This document shows, in pieces, positions 52,670 through 61,303 of a DNA stretch of 64,000 nucleotides (its first letter is position 1; each line of letters begins with the position of its first letter). Origin of the DNA: an uncultured Dehalococcoidia bacterium (GTDB lineage Bacteria > Chloroflexota > Dehalococcoidia > Lucifugimonadales > JAAXIE01); NCBI GenBank assembly GCA_951813255.1, contig OX638353.1:1984001-2048000 (forward strand), in the 5' to 3' direction. Both the position numbers and the translations under genes were made by a program. The notes beneath the pieces are model-generated. The model did no database searches and was not told the DNA's origin. It saw only the letters and a program-made list of their open reading frames with translations.

Positions 52670-54421
52670 CTAAGTCTGGCCCCGTGAGGACACCCAACCT
52701 CCTACGCAATATTCGCACACCATAACCGAAGCGTCTACTCCATAGTTTTGGGCGGCTTGTTGGGGGGTGATGTAGCCGTTGATTAGGTCTTCTTGGATGC
52801 TTTGGGGGTTGCGGTTGGCGGGGGGGCCGTAGCCTCCGGCGCCGGCTACTTCGTAGGCGATGGAGTAGTTTTCGGGGACGGGGAAGGCGGGGCCCTTGCT
52901 GTTGCGGGTGTCGCGGTTGCCCTGGGGGTCGACGACGTGGACGGAGGTGGGAGCACCGGCGTGGCCGCCCTGGAGGCCGAAGGGGGGCGACTTGGTGCGC
53001 TCGCAGCAGATGGTGGCGGTGGCGGTGTGGCCGAGGACGCGCCATTCGCGACGGACGCCGCAGCCTCCGCGGTACTGGCCGGGGCCGCCGGAGTCGGGGA
53101 CGATCTCGTAGTGGTCGACTTGGACGGGGAAGCGCATTTCCAGTTCTTCGACGGGGGTGTTCATGGTGTTGGAGATGCCTGCCTTGACGGCGTTGATGCC
53201 GTCCTGATTGGGGCGGGCACCCATGCCACCGCCGAGGGTCTCGTAGCTGACGTAGCGCTGGCCGGTGCGGGGGTCCTGACCGCCGAGGGTGAGGATGGCG
53301 GAGGTGCCTTGGGAGCAGGCGAGGGCGCGCTCGGGGTAGCCCTGAGCGACGGCACCGAAAACGAGGTCGGCGATGCGGTGGGTCATCTCGTGGTTGGCGT
53401 AGACAACGGGGGCGGGGGGGAGGACGTTGACGACACTGCCCTCGGGGGCGACGACATCGACAGCGCGCCAAGTGCCGGAATTGGGCGGGATGAGGTCGTT
53501 GGGGTCGATGATCATCTTGACGGCGGTGTAGACACCGGAGGCGGTGACGGCCAAGGGGGCGTTCATGGGGCCCTCGACTTGGGGGTCGCTGCCAGCGAAA
53601 TCGATGGTCATGGAGTCGCCGTGCTTCTTCACACGGAGGCGGACCCAGATGGGATCGTCCTCAGTCTGGCCGAAAGAGAGAATGCCGTCGCCATCGCAGA
53701 AATCTTCGAAAGAGTACTCACCGTCGTCGAGACGTTCGAGCTGGGTGCGGATCATGCGCTCGGAGTAGTCCTGGACGCCAGTCATCATGCCGAGGACGAC
53801 GTCGGTGCCGTACTTGTGGGCAAGCTCCTGGACGCGGGCGGCGCCGCGGAGATTGGCGGCAAGCTGGGCGGAGAGATCGCCACGGCGCTCCTCGGGGGTG
53901 CGGACATTGGAGAAGATGATGGAGTCGATATCGTTGTTGAGGCGACCTTGGGTATAGAGGCGGACACCGGGGAGGCGGAGACCCTCGCCGTAAATCTCGG
54001 AGGTTGCGCCGTAAGAGCCGGGGCTGGCGCTGCCGATATCGGGCCAGTGGGCGCGGACACAGGTGTAGCCGAGGAGAGTCTTGTCGTCGAGATAGATGGG
54101 GGCGACGACATTGACGTCGGGGAGGTGAGAGCCGCCGAAATAGGGGTCGTTGTGGATGAAGACATCGCCGGGGGCGACCTCGCCGGAGACGGAGAGAATG
54201 GCGCGGACAGTGTGGGGCATGGAGCCGAGGTGGATGGGGATGTCGGGGCCTTGGGCCACCATGTTGCCTTGGATGTCGAAAATGCCGCAGGAATAGTCGC
54301 CGGCGAGCTTGAGCAGGGGGGAGTAGGCCGTCTTGGCGAGAACGATCTTCATCTCCTCGGCAGCGGAGATGAGGGAATTCTTGACGACTTGGAAGGTGAC
54401 GTTGTCGAGGCCGGTGGTCAT
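52670..54421 (-). CDS. hyuB: Hydantoinase B/oxoprolinase-family subunit (HyuB)
   Basis: The 583-residue protein has the HyuB pattern: ISAAEEMKIVLAKTAYSPLLKLAGDYSCGIFD, then MPHTVRAIL and GDVFIHNDPYFGGSHLPDVNVVAPIY (residues about 15-120), and ENYSIAYEVAGAGGYG near the end. Together with HyuA it hydrolyses hydantoins or 5-oxoproline with ATP. AAGGAG precedes the ATG by 9 bases. It starts 24 bases after the HyuA stop on the same strand. Confidence 0.92.
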   Translation of the reverse strand: MTTGLDNVTFQVVKNSLISAAEEMKIVLAKTAYSPLLKLAGDYSCGIFDIQGNMVAQGPDIPIHLGSMPHTVRAILSVSGEVAPGDVFIHNDPYFGGSHLPDVNVVAPIYLDDKTLLGYTCVRAHWPDIGSASPGSYGATSEIYGEGLRLPGVRLYTQGRLNNDIDSIIFSNVRTPEERRGDLSAQLAANLRGAARVQELAHKYGTDVVLGMMTGVQDYSERMIRTQLERLDDGEYSFEDFCDGDGILSFGQTEDDPIWVRLRVKKHGDSMTIDFAGSDPQVEGPMNAPLAVTASGVYTAVKMIIDPNDLIPPNSGTWRAVDVVAPEGSVVNVLPPAPVVYANHEMTHRIADLVFGAVAQGYPERALACSQGTSAILTLGGQDPRTGQRYVSYETLGGGMGARPNQDGINAVKAGISNTMNTPVEELEMRFPVQVDHYEIVPDSGGPGQYRGGCGVRREWRVLGHTATATICCERTKSPPFGLQGGHAGAPTSVHVVDPQGNRDTRNSKGPAFPVPENYSIAYEVAGAGGYGPPANRNPQSIQEDLINGYITPQQAAQNYGVDASVMVCEYCVGGWVSSRGQT

Positions 54422-54445
54422 GGTGGGGTGCTCCTTTGGGGGGAG

Positions 54446-56524
54446 TTAGGCGCCGGACGTGATTGTGATGGTGCCCCAGCGGGTGGCTTGGGCGTGCTGG
54501 TTGGGGTAGACGACGACGGTGGAGCTGGTCTCCTCGAGGATGGCGGGGCCGGGGATGGGGGTGCTAGTGGGCAGGAGGTCGCGCTCGTAGACGGGGCAGG
54601 CGGTGAGGCCGGTCTCGTGGAAGTGGACCTGGCGGGTGCCGAGGGAGGCTTGGGAGAGGGGGCCGGTGCGTTCGGGGCCCTCGCTGACGACGTAATTGCG
54701 GAGGAGCTTGCCCACGGCTACGACGCGGAGATTCACGAGCTGGACCGTCTGATGGGGCGAGTGGTGGCCGTAGACATTCTGGTGGGCGCGGTGGAAACGC
54801 TGGGCGACGGAGGGGAGGCCGTCGTAGGAGACCTCGTCGGAGGAGACGGGGATGGTGAGTTCGTAGGCTTGGTAGGAGTAGCGGAGGTCCATGGAGTGGC
54901 GGATCTCCCAGAGGGAGGGGTCGACGCCAGAGCGGGCGAGCATGTCCTGGGCTTCCTCCTCCAACCTGGCGTACATGGACTGGGCTTGGGAGACGACATC
55001 AGAGGTGAGGGGCTGGTGGACAGTGCGGACGTAATCGCGCTGGATGTCGGTGGATACGAGGCCGAGGGCGGAGAAGGCGCCGGGATTGGGCGGGATGATG
55101 ACGGTGCCGATGTCGAGTTCCTGGGCGAGGCGCCCGGCGTGGACGGGGCCAGCGCCACCGAAGGCGACGAGAGTGAAGGAGCGGGGGTCGTGGCCGCGCT
55201 CGATGGAGATTTTGCGAACGGCATCGGCCATGCCGGAGTTCACGATGTCGATGATTCCCTGGGCGGCTGGCAGGGGGTCGAGGCCGAGGCGCTGGCCGAC
55301 GCTGCGCTGGACTGCTTCGGAGGCTAGGTTGGGGTGGAGTCGCATGTCGCCGCCGAGGAAGCGTTCGGGGTTGAGGTAGCCGAGGACGAGGTCGGCGTCG
55401 GTGACGGTGGGTTCGGTGCCGCCTGCGCCGTAGCAGGCAGGGCCGGGGGATGCGCCGGCGCTGTGGGGGCCGACGCGGAGGCCGCCGCCGTCGTCGACCC
55501 AGGCGATGCTGCCCCCGCCAGCGCTGACCTCGAGGAGGTCGACGACAGGGACCTTGATGGGGTGGCCAGTGCCTTGGAGCCAGCGGCGGCGCTGGCTGCC
55601 GGTGCCGCCGACCTCGTAGTCGGTGGTGACGGTGACTTGGCCGCCCTCGATGAGGCTGGCCTTGGCGGTGGTGCCGCCCATGTCGAAGGAGATGAGGTCT
55701 GGGACGCCGAGCTGGTCGCCGAGGGCGGCTGAGGCGACGACGCCGGCGGCGGGGCCAGACTCGACGAGGGCGGCGGGCATGCGGAGGCCTTCGTCGACGG
55801 TGAGGACGCCACCGCGGGAGCCCATGAGGTAGAGGGGAGGGTAGTCGCGCTCTTCGAGGAAGCTGGTGAGGGTGTTGAGGTAGCTTTCGAGGATGGGGGC
55901 GACGTAGGCGCAGACGGTGGTGGTGCTGGTGCGCTCGTACTCGCGGATCTCGGGGAGGACCTCGCTGGAGAGGAAGACCCGGACGCCGTGGAGACGGGTG
56001 CGGAGGGCTTCGCCGACTGTACGCTCGTGGTCGGGGTTGAGGAAGGAGAAGAGGAAGCAGACGGCGACGGCTTCCACTTTGTGGGCTTGAAGGAAGGCGA
56101 CGAGGGGGTCGAGTTCGTCGAGGGCGAGGGGGGTGGTGACTTGGCCTTGGGCGTCGACGCGCTCGGTGACTTCGAGGCGGAGGTGGCGAGGGGCGAGAAT
56201 CTGGGGGGCGGGCTGGAACATGTCGTAGAGTTCGGCTCGGGCTTGGCGGCGGATTTCGAGGACGTCGCGGAAGCCGCGGGTGGTGACGAGGGCGGTGCGG
56301 GCGCCCTTGGACTCGAGGATGGCGTTGGTGACGACGGTGGTGGCGTGGGAGAGGAAGCCGATGCCACGGCCGTCGCCCACGGTGTTGAGGCCGTCGATGA
56401 CCCCGGAGGCGTAGTCGGCGGGGGTGGAGGGGACTTTGATGACGGATGTGGCGCCAGTGTCCTCGTCGACGACGGCCAAGTCGGTGAAGGTGCCGCCGAT
56501 GTCGATGCCGACGCGGAGTGTCAT
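54446..56524 (-). CDS. hyuA: Hydantoinase A/oxoprolinase-family subunit (HyuA)
   Basis: The 692-residue protein starts RVGIDIGGTFTDLAVVDEDTG, the ATP-binding block of the HyuA family, and has SHATTVVTNAILESKGA near residue 60, SSEVLPEIREYERTSTT near residue 180 and SFDMGGTTAKASLIEGG near residue 280. VAFGGAGPVHAGRLAQELDI near residue 460 belongs to the second ATPase lobe. It activates the cyclic amide bond for hydrolysis by HyuB. AGGAGAAAC precedes the ATG. Codon choice is strongly GC-rich. Confidence 0.92.
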   Translation of the reverse strand: MTLRVGIDIGGTFTDLAVVDEDTGATSVIKVPSTPADYASGVIDGLNTVGDGRGIGFLSHATTVVTNAILESKGARTALVTTRGFRDVLEIRRQARAELYDMFQPAPQILAPRHLRLEVTERVDAQGQVTTPLALDELDPLVAFLQAHKVEAVAVCFLFSFLNPDHERTVGEALRTRLHGVRVFLSSEVLPEIREYERTSTTTVCAYVAPILESYLNTLTSFLEERDYPPLYLMGSRGGVLTVDEGLRMPAALVESGPAAGVVASAALGDQLGVPDLISFDMGGTTAKASLIEGGQVTVTTDYEVGGTGSQRRRWLQGTGHPIKVPVVDLLEVSAGGGSIAWVDDGGGLRVGPHSAGASPGPACYGAGGTEPTVTDADLVLGYLNPERFLGGDMRLHPNLASEAVQRSVGQRLGLDPLPAAQGIIDIVNSGMADAVRKISIERGHDPRSFTLVAFGGAGPVHAGRLAQELDIGTVIIPPNPGAFSALGLVSTDIQRDYVRTVHQPLTSDVVSQAQSMYARLEEEAQDMLARSGVDPSLWEIRHSMDLRYSYQAYELTIPVSSDEVSYDGLPSVAQRFHRAHQNVYGHHSPHQTVQLVNLRVVAVGKLLRNYVVSEGPERTGPLSQASLGTRQVHFHETGLTACPVYERDLLPTSTPIPGPAILEETSSTVVVYPNQHAQATRWGTITITSGA

Positions 56525-56658
56525 GGGTGTGTTTCTCCTAGTGGTGGTTGTGGCAGTTTTCAGGGCAGATTAGCACATGTGGGCATTGGTTGTGGCCTGC
56601 TAGGGCAGGAGGGCACGTCTTACCACTGTCCCGAACGATGGCATCCCTAAGTAGTGAT

Positions 56659-56704
56659 ACGTGACATCTTCACGTTGACAGCTACTACGAAGTATCTTTA
56701 TGTT
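56659..56704 (+). promoter_or_regulatory. Promoter of the OLD-like gene with an adjoining inverted repeat
   Basis: TTGACA (56675-56680) and TATGTT (56699-56704) are 18 bases apart. ACGTGA/TCACGT (56659-56664 and 56670-56675) touches the -35 box and could be an operator. The predicted start near 56711 agrees with translation from the non-ATG codon at 56735. Confidence 0.5.
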
Positions 56705-56734
56705 ATGTATATGTTGTCTGTGTGAGGTGTCGAA

Positions 56735-58354
56735 CTGAGCACTACGTGGAACGTCCCGCTGACCTCCGGTGAGCCTTTACCGATCGAACTACGACCCGGC
56801 CACCCTATATTCATAGTTGGCCCCAATGGTTCTGGGAAATCTGCACTAGTACAACATGCGGTGACTGCACTGGGAGCGGAAAGAGTCAGGCGCATAACGG
56901 CCCACCGTCAAACTTGGCTTCAATCAGGGGCTATTAACCAAACTCCACAAACTCGAAGGGCATTTGATGATAATCGCGTCGTCATGGAGTCGCAACCGTC
57001 CCAGCGCTGGCAAGAATGGGCCGCTGAGGAGCAGGTGTCCGCCGCCTTGTTTGATCTAGTAGCCAAGGAAAATTATCTGGGTCGCCGGATTATGGCCCAC
57101 ACTTACGCCGGCCAATCGGACGCGGTAGACAAACTTATCGCCGACGAATCACCTGTTTTCCTTCAGCTGAACAAGTTACTCCGAGTAGCAGGATTAGCTG
57201 TGACGGTAGAAGACTCAGCCGGAGAGGAGATACTAGCACGGCACAAGCAGGCTACTGAGCCGTATAGTATCGCGCAAATGTCAGACGGAGAGCGGAATGC
57301 CGTTATACTAGCTGCTAATGTTCTGACGGTTGACCCTGGAATCGTTCTCCTTATTGACGAACCAGAACGCCATCTCCACCGTTCGATTATCGAACCATTC
57401 CTCTCAGCACTCTTTGCACAGCGTCCGGATTGTGCCTTCGTCGTGTCGACTCACGACACAGCGTTACCTATGGCAAGTCCAGAAGCATCGGTGATAATCG
57501 TACGTTCGTGCCGATGGGAGGGCGAGACCTCCAGTTCTTGGGATGCGTCCTTTCTCCAAAACGACACGGGATTACCTGAGGATCTCAAGCAAACAATCCT
57601 TGGGGCTCGAAGCCAAATCCTATTTGTAGAGGGTGAAGCCGGAAGCTTAGATGTCCAGCTTTATAGCCGACTTTTTCCCGATACGTCTGTAGTCCCAATC
57701 GGCGGATGTGAGGACGTCATAAAGGCAGTGCACGGCCTACGAGGTACAAGCGATGCCCATCGTGTAGAAGCATTTGGCCTCATAGACCGTGACAATCGTG
57801 AAGATGACGAGGTTCATAGGCTAGCCGAACAGAACGTATATGCGCTGAATGTTTACTCTGTCGAAGCCCTTTACTACTGTTTCGACGCAATACAAGCAGT
57901 TGCACAGAAGCGGGCAGAACTCCTGGATTTTGATACAGACACAATAGTGGGACACACATTAGACGAAGCGCTCAAAGGACTAGATGACGCTAGCCTATCT
58001 CAGATGGCAGCGAAGCGTTGCGAGAGAAGTATCCGTTATTCTGTCAGAGATCAGACGCCTAACTGGGAGGCTATTGCCAGAGGCGACGCGACCCACACAA
58101 TCAGTGTGAATGTTGGAGACCGCTACGAGAAGGAGTTGAATCATCTTAAGGGATTGGTAACGGACCACGACCTTGACGCGATCATGGTTCGCTATCCATT
58201 ACGTAGCAGTGATGTCATCAACCGCATAATTCGATCATTGAATATGCCAAGGGAAGACTACCACAGAATGGTTCAAGTACAGGCCGCAGGAGATCCCCTT
58301 CTGTGCGAGAAGCTAAAGCAGCGGATTAGTCCACTATCAACTGTAATCTCTTAG
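56735..58354 (+). CDS. OLD-like AAA ATPase with TOPRIM-type nuclease domain, non-ATG start
   Basis: Read from CTG at 56735 the protein has 539 residues and begins with a full ATPase: FIVGPNGSGKSALVQ (Walker A, residues 26-40). AQMSDGERNAVILAANVL is the signature, IVLLIDEPERHLH Walker B, and FVVSTHDTALP the H-loop. The second half has ILFVEGEAGSLDVQLY, IGGCEDVI and AFGLIDRDN, the TOPRIM-like acidic pattern seen in OLD and DUF4435-type proteins. The first ATG, GTG or TTG downstream is GTG 56861, which would lose Walker A. GAGGTG (56724-56729) lies 5 bases before CTG. Alternative: an ATG lost by mutation or assembly. Likely a phage-defence nuclease, by family. Confidence 0.8.
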   Translation: MSTTWNVPLTSGEPLPIELRPGHPIFIVGPNGSGKSALVQHAVTALGAERVRRITAHRQTWLQSGAINQTPQTRRAFDDNRVVMESQPSQRWQEWAAEEQVSAALFDLVAKENYLGRRIMAHTYAGQSDAVDKLIADESPVFLQLNKLLRVAGLAVTVEDSAGEEILARHKQATEPYSIAQMSDGERNAVILAANVLTVDPGIVLLIDEPERHLHRSIIEPFLSALFAQRPDCAFVVSTHDTALPMASPEASVIIVRSCRWEGETSSSWDASFLQNDTGLPEDLKQTILGARSQILFVEGEAGSLDVQLYSRLFPDTSVVPIGGCEDVIKAVHGLRGTSDAHRVEAFGLIDRDNREDDEVHRLAEQNVYALNVYSVEALYYCFDAIQAVAQKRAELLDFDTDTIVGHTLDEALKGLDDASLSQMAAKRCERSIRYSVRDQTPNWEAIARGDATHTISVNVGDRYEKELNHLKGLVTDHDLDAIMVRYPLRSSDVINRIIRSLNMPREDYHRMVQVQAAGDPLLCEKLKQRISPLSTVIS

Positions 58355-58416
58355 CGCCATCAGAAGACCGAGCGCCTTTGTACGAGCCTGGTCTCCTAGC
58401 CAAGGACTCATGTCGT

Positions 58417-58544
58417 TAAGCGAACTTTAACGGCGTCACCGTCATGGTCAAGATTTCGCCGAAGTCGCGCTTGAGCTTTTTCCAGGAGTCGCCACCGTTG
58501 TTGCTGGCGTAGACTTGGCCGAAGTGGCTGCAGGCGTAGACTAG
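58417..58544 (-). pseudogene. C-terminal fragment of the BNR-repeat gene
   Basis: About 42 residues in frame, ending in their own stop, copy the last residues of the intact gene at 59086-60087 (both read LVYACSHFGQVYAS and a DFGEI ending). The first part is missing. It lies just outside the OLD-like gene. Confidence 0.75.
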
Positions 58545-58583
58545 GAACCGTAGCGCTATATTCCGAATCCTGGCTCGGCTTTC

Positions 58584-58988
58584 TCAGGCTTTCAGCGTGA
58601 ACTCACTCCCACCGTCAAGCTCCTGACCCACGGGTTGAAGGAGGGTGTCGGCCGATATGCCCAGGTGCTTATGCAATGCGCGGGCCATTGGCATGGTGAT
58701 GTCCTCTTTGCGGGCCATGACCTTGCGGGCCTTCTCCACGCTACCGAAGCAGGGTGCCAAGTCTTCCAGGGTCAGGTTACGCTGGTCCATATGGAATTCG
58801 ATGGACGCTATGGGGTCTGTAGGGGGGGTTATGGGGTAGTGCTCGTCCTCGTAAGTTGCCACTAAGGAGCAAAGAATCTCCCTCTCGTCACCCTCGGTCG
58901 TACCCTCTTCTGCCAGAAAAATCTCGCCAAGCCTGGCTAGTTTAACTCGGTAGTCTGCTTCGTTACGGATCGGGCTAATCTCGACCAT
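58584..58988 (-). CDS. HigA-type antitoxin / HTH regulator without a visible toxin
   Basis: The 134-residue protein begins VEISPIRNEADYRVKLARLGEIF and has an HTH region with FHMDQRNLTLEDLAPCFGSVEKARKVMARKEDITMPMARALHKHLGI (residues about 65-110), the HigA pattern. AGGAGAG lies 8 bases before the ATG at 58988. Known HigA works with an upstream HigB toxin; upstream here is a terminator and the BNR gene, so the toxin is missing. It may act as a plain repressor. Confidence 0.8.
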   Translation of the reverse strand: MVEISPIRNEADYRVKLARLGEIFLAEEGTTEGDEREILCSLVATYEDEHYPITPPTDPIASIEFHMDQRNLTLEDLAPCFGSVEKARKVMARKEDITMPMARALHKHLGISADTLLQPVGQELDGGSEFTLKA

Positions 58989-59015
58989 GTTTCGATCTCT
59001 CCTGCTCTGATACAT

Positions 59016-59060
59016 GAGAGGGCGGGGTTTCCTGACCGCACGGCCAGACCCCGCCCTCTC
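59016..59060. terminator. Strong hairpin after the second BNR-repeat gene
   Basis: GAGAGGGCGGGGT (59016-59028) pairs perfectly with ACCCCGCCCTCTC (59048-59060), 26 bases after the BNR stop on the minus strand. Confidence 0.6.
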
Positions 59061-59085
59061 GAGTTGCAAGAGTTCTTGATGTCCC

Positions 59086-60087
59086 CTAGTTCGGGGTGAC
59101 GGTCATGGTCCAGATTTCGCCGAAGTCTCGCTTGAGTTTTTTCCAGGAGTCGCCGCCGTTGTGGCTGGCGTAGACTTGGCCGAAGTGGCTACAGGCGTAG
59201 ACGAGGTCGGGGTCGGAGGCGTGGGTGGCGAATTTCCAGATGCCGGTGTTGGGCTCGACCGGGAGGTCGCAGGTCTCCCAGGTCTGGCCTTGGTCGAGTG
59301 AGCGCTGGATGGAGCCGGTGTCGCCGAAGGGGCCGTCGCCGTTGCCGACGAAGAGGACCTTGGGGTCGTTCTCCTTGAGGGCCATGGGGCGGCAGTACAT
59401 GGTGGGGAAGTATTCCTTCACTTTGAGGGGGTTCCAGCTCTCGCCGAGGTCGGTGCTGGTGAAAATCTCCTTGGGGGTGCTGGTGATGACCAGCGAGGGG
59501 GCACCTCGGGTGACGACGATGTCGTGGATGTCGGGGTCCCAGATGCCCTCGCCGGTGTCGGCCTCGCCCATGGCAGTGGCACCCAAGGCGGTCCATGTGT
59601 CGCCGCCGTCGAGGCTGCGACGGACGCCGTCGACCTCGATGCCGGCCCAGACGATACGGCTGTCGTTGGGGTCGATGACCAAGGCGGTGGCGCGGGGCTC
59701 GCGGACGTTGGGGCAGTTCTCGGCCAAGGGGACGTTCATCTTTTCCCAATTGCGACCGGCGTCGCGGGAGCGGAAGAAGGCGCTGGGGCCACAGCCTGCC
59801 ATAATGGTGTCGGGGTTACTGGGGTCGACGGCGATGGCCCAGACTTGGTAGTCGTTCAGGGGGCCTTCGAGACGGCGGAAGCTGACGGCGCGGTCGTCGC
59901 TGCGGAAGATGCCCTCCTGGGTGCCCGCGTAAATCACGCGGGAGTCCGTGGGGTCTGCCGTCAGGGCGTAGATGTTGCTGTCGTTCCAGATGCCATCGCG
60001 GATGTTGGACCAGCTGTGGCCCTCGTCCTCGCTGCGCCATATGCCGCTGGCCATGGTGCCTATGCAGATAGTGTGAGCTGTTGTCAT
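59086..60087 (-). CDS. Sortilin/VPS10-like BNR-repeat beta-propeller protein, second copy
   Basis: The 333-residue protein is a paralogue of the gene at 1335-2324, with Asp-box motifs SEDEGHSW, SLDGGDTW, STDLGESW and SHNGGDSW. It starts MTTAHTICIGT. GGGAGGTGGG precedes the ATG. TTGACG and TAGAAT (60115-60144) give a promoter. No signal peptide. Role unknown. Part of its 3' end is duplicated at 58417-58544. Confidence 0.75.
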   Translation of the reverse strand: MTTAHTICIGTMASGIWRSEDEGHSWSNIRDGIWNDSNIYALTADPTDSRVIYAGTQEGIFRSDDRAVSFRRLEGPLNDYQVWAIAVDPSNPDTIMAGCGPSAFFRSRDAGRNWEKMNVPLAENCPNVREPRATALVIDPNDSRIVWAGIEVDGVRRSLDGGDTWTALGATAMGEADTGEGIWDPDIHDIVVTRGAPSLVITSTPKEIFTSTDLGESWNPLKVKEYFPTMYCRPMALKENDPKVLFVGNGDGPFGDTGSIQRSLDQGQTWETCDLPVEPNTGIWKFATHASDPDLVYACSHFGQVYASHNGGDSWKKLKRDFGEIWTMTVTPN

Positions 60088-60114
60088 GACCCACCTCCCG
60101 GTCAGATTGGGGGT

Positions 60115-60144
60115 ATTCTAGGTGGCGGGGGGCTGGTGCGTCAA
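60115..60144 (-). promoter_or_regulatory. Promoter of the second BNR-repeat gene
   Basis: TTGACG (60139-60144) and TAGAAT (60115-60120) on the minus strand are 18 bases apart and about 27 bases before the ATG at 60087. Confidence 0.5.
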
Positions 60145-60332
60145 AGTGATGAACTAAGCTGTGAAACTCCTCCTGTGGCAAACTTAGGCTTTGGGCAAAG
60201 TCCCGGTGATTCTCAAGCCACAGGCGTACCGCACTTCGGTGTCTTGGCTTACACTAGCGCGAACGAACTCAGTCCCGCTTACAGCAGGGGCTGAAGGAAA
60301 TGTTGACGTATATGAGGAGCAGACCATTGGGC

Positions 60333-61238
60333 ATGGCGCATACGTACTCCAGCAATCCCTTAGACCGGGGGGACCGGGAGCGACGGGATGAGCAGTGGCT
60401 CATTGACATGGCCGGGAACCCTTCGAGCAAGTTTCTTCCCCTTAAGGACATGAACGTACCGGTACAGGAAAACGGGCAAGGGGAGTTGCTATGGCTAGGG
60501 CCCGGTGAGGTGGCCGGGCTGGGGGTGGAGGCGACGCCTATTTTCCTCGGTCTGCTGGACGGCGTGGCATACTTCACCATCGATGCCTCCCAAGCCACGC
60601 CCGACTCGATGGGCGACGGCTGCCGGTTCGTCGACGCCCGCTCGGCCACAGAGCTGCTCACGGATACCGAGACGGGCATGGTGGCCCAAGCCCGCTCGCA
60701 GATCATCTGGCACAGCCGCCACGGCTTCTGCGCCATCTGCGGACACCCCACTTTCATGAAGCGTGGGGGGCAGGTGCGCCAGTGCTCCCAATGCGAGACT
60801 GAGCACTATCCACGGACTGATCCGGTGGTGATCTGCTTGGTGCTGGATGGCGACCGCTGCCTGATGGGGCGCTCCGCGGGGCGTCGGCAGCCTTCGAACA
60901 GGTACTCGGCGTTGGCGGGCTTTCTGGATCAAGGGGAGTCGATGGAGGAGGCGGTGGCGCGGGAGATCATGGAGGAGGCGGGGATACGGGTGCGGAACGT
61001 GCGGTACCACTCGTCGCAGCCGTGGCCGTTTCCCTACTCGCTGATGATTGGGAGCCATGCCGAGGCGGCTAGCACGGACATCTCGATTGATTACGGGGAG
61101 ATGGCGGATGTGCGGTGGTTCCCGCGGGATGAAGTGGAGCGGGCGTTGCGGAAGGAGAGTGAGGTGCTGACGGTGCCGGAGCCTCTGGCGATTGCTCATC
61201 ATTTGATACGGGCGTGGGTTGAGGGGGAGGTGGGGTGA
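60333..61238 (+). CDS. nudC: NAD+ diphosphatase NudC
   Basis: The 301-residue protein has the NudC layout: SSNPLDR at the start, a zinc ribbon CAICG...CSQC (about residues 138-160), HYPRTDPVVICLV, the Nudix box GFLDQGESMEEAVAREIMEEAG (about residues 205-226) and SQPWPFPYSLM, the NudC-specific motif. It cleaves NADH to NMNH and AMP and may remove NAD caps from RNA. The ATG at 60333 gives the usual length; 60300 in frame is possible. Its Nudix region is copied at 63284-63402. Confidence 0.93.
   Translation: MAHTYSSNPLDRGDRERRDEQWLIDMAGNPSSKFLPLKDMNVPVQENGQGELLWLGPGEVAGLGVEATPIFLGLLDGVAYFTIDASQATPDSMGDGCRFVDARSATELLTDTETGMVAQARSQIIWHSRHGFCAICGHPTFMKRGGQVRQCSQCETEHYPRTDPVVICLVLDGDRCLMGRSAGRRQPSNRYSALAGFLDQGESMEEAVAREIMEEAGIRVRNVRYHSSQPWPFPYSLMIGSHAEAASTDISIDYGEMADVRWFPRDEVERALRKESEVLTVPEPLAIAHHLIRAWVEGEVG
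60900..61020 (+). repeat. Nudix-coding segment duplicated at 63284-63402
   Basis: This part of nudC, from the residues before the Nudix box to those after it, matches bases 63284-63402 with few changes and small indels. The copy is in the same direction, about 2.4 kb downstream. Confidence 0.8.
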
Positions 61239-61291
61239 GGCGACTCCATCATGCCCGCGGAGGTAGATAGCAGAGTCCTATGGCAATAGCT

Positions 61292-61303
61292 TAGAATATT
61301 TCC
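61292..61303 (+). promoter_or_regulatory. -10 box for a possibly leaderless ptuA-like transcript
   Basis: TAGAAT (61292-61297) ends 6 bases before the ATG at 61304, and there is no ribosome site, which fits a leaderless mRNA. The -35 region is poor. Confidence 0.4.

Noticed and set aside
52793..55327. A long open frame of 844 codons on the plus strand across hyuB and hyuA.
   Set aside because: It is the mirror of two strongly recognised minus-strand genes, produced by high GC and codon bias. It has no family motif and is rich in Gly, Ala, Asp and Val in low-complexity order.
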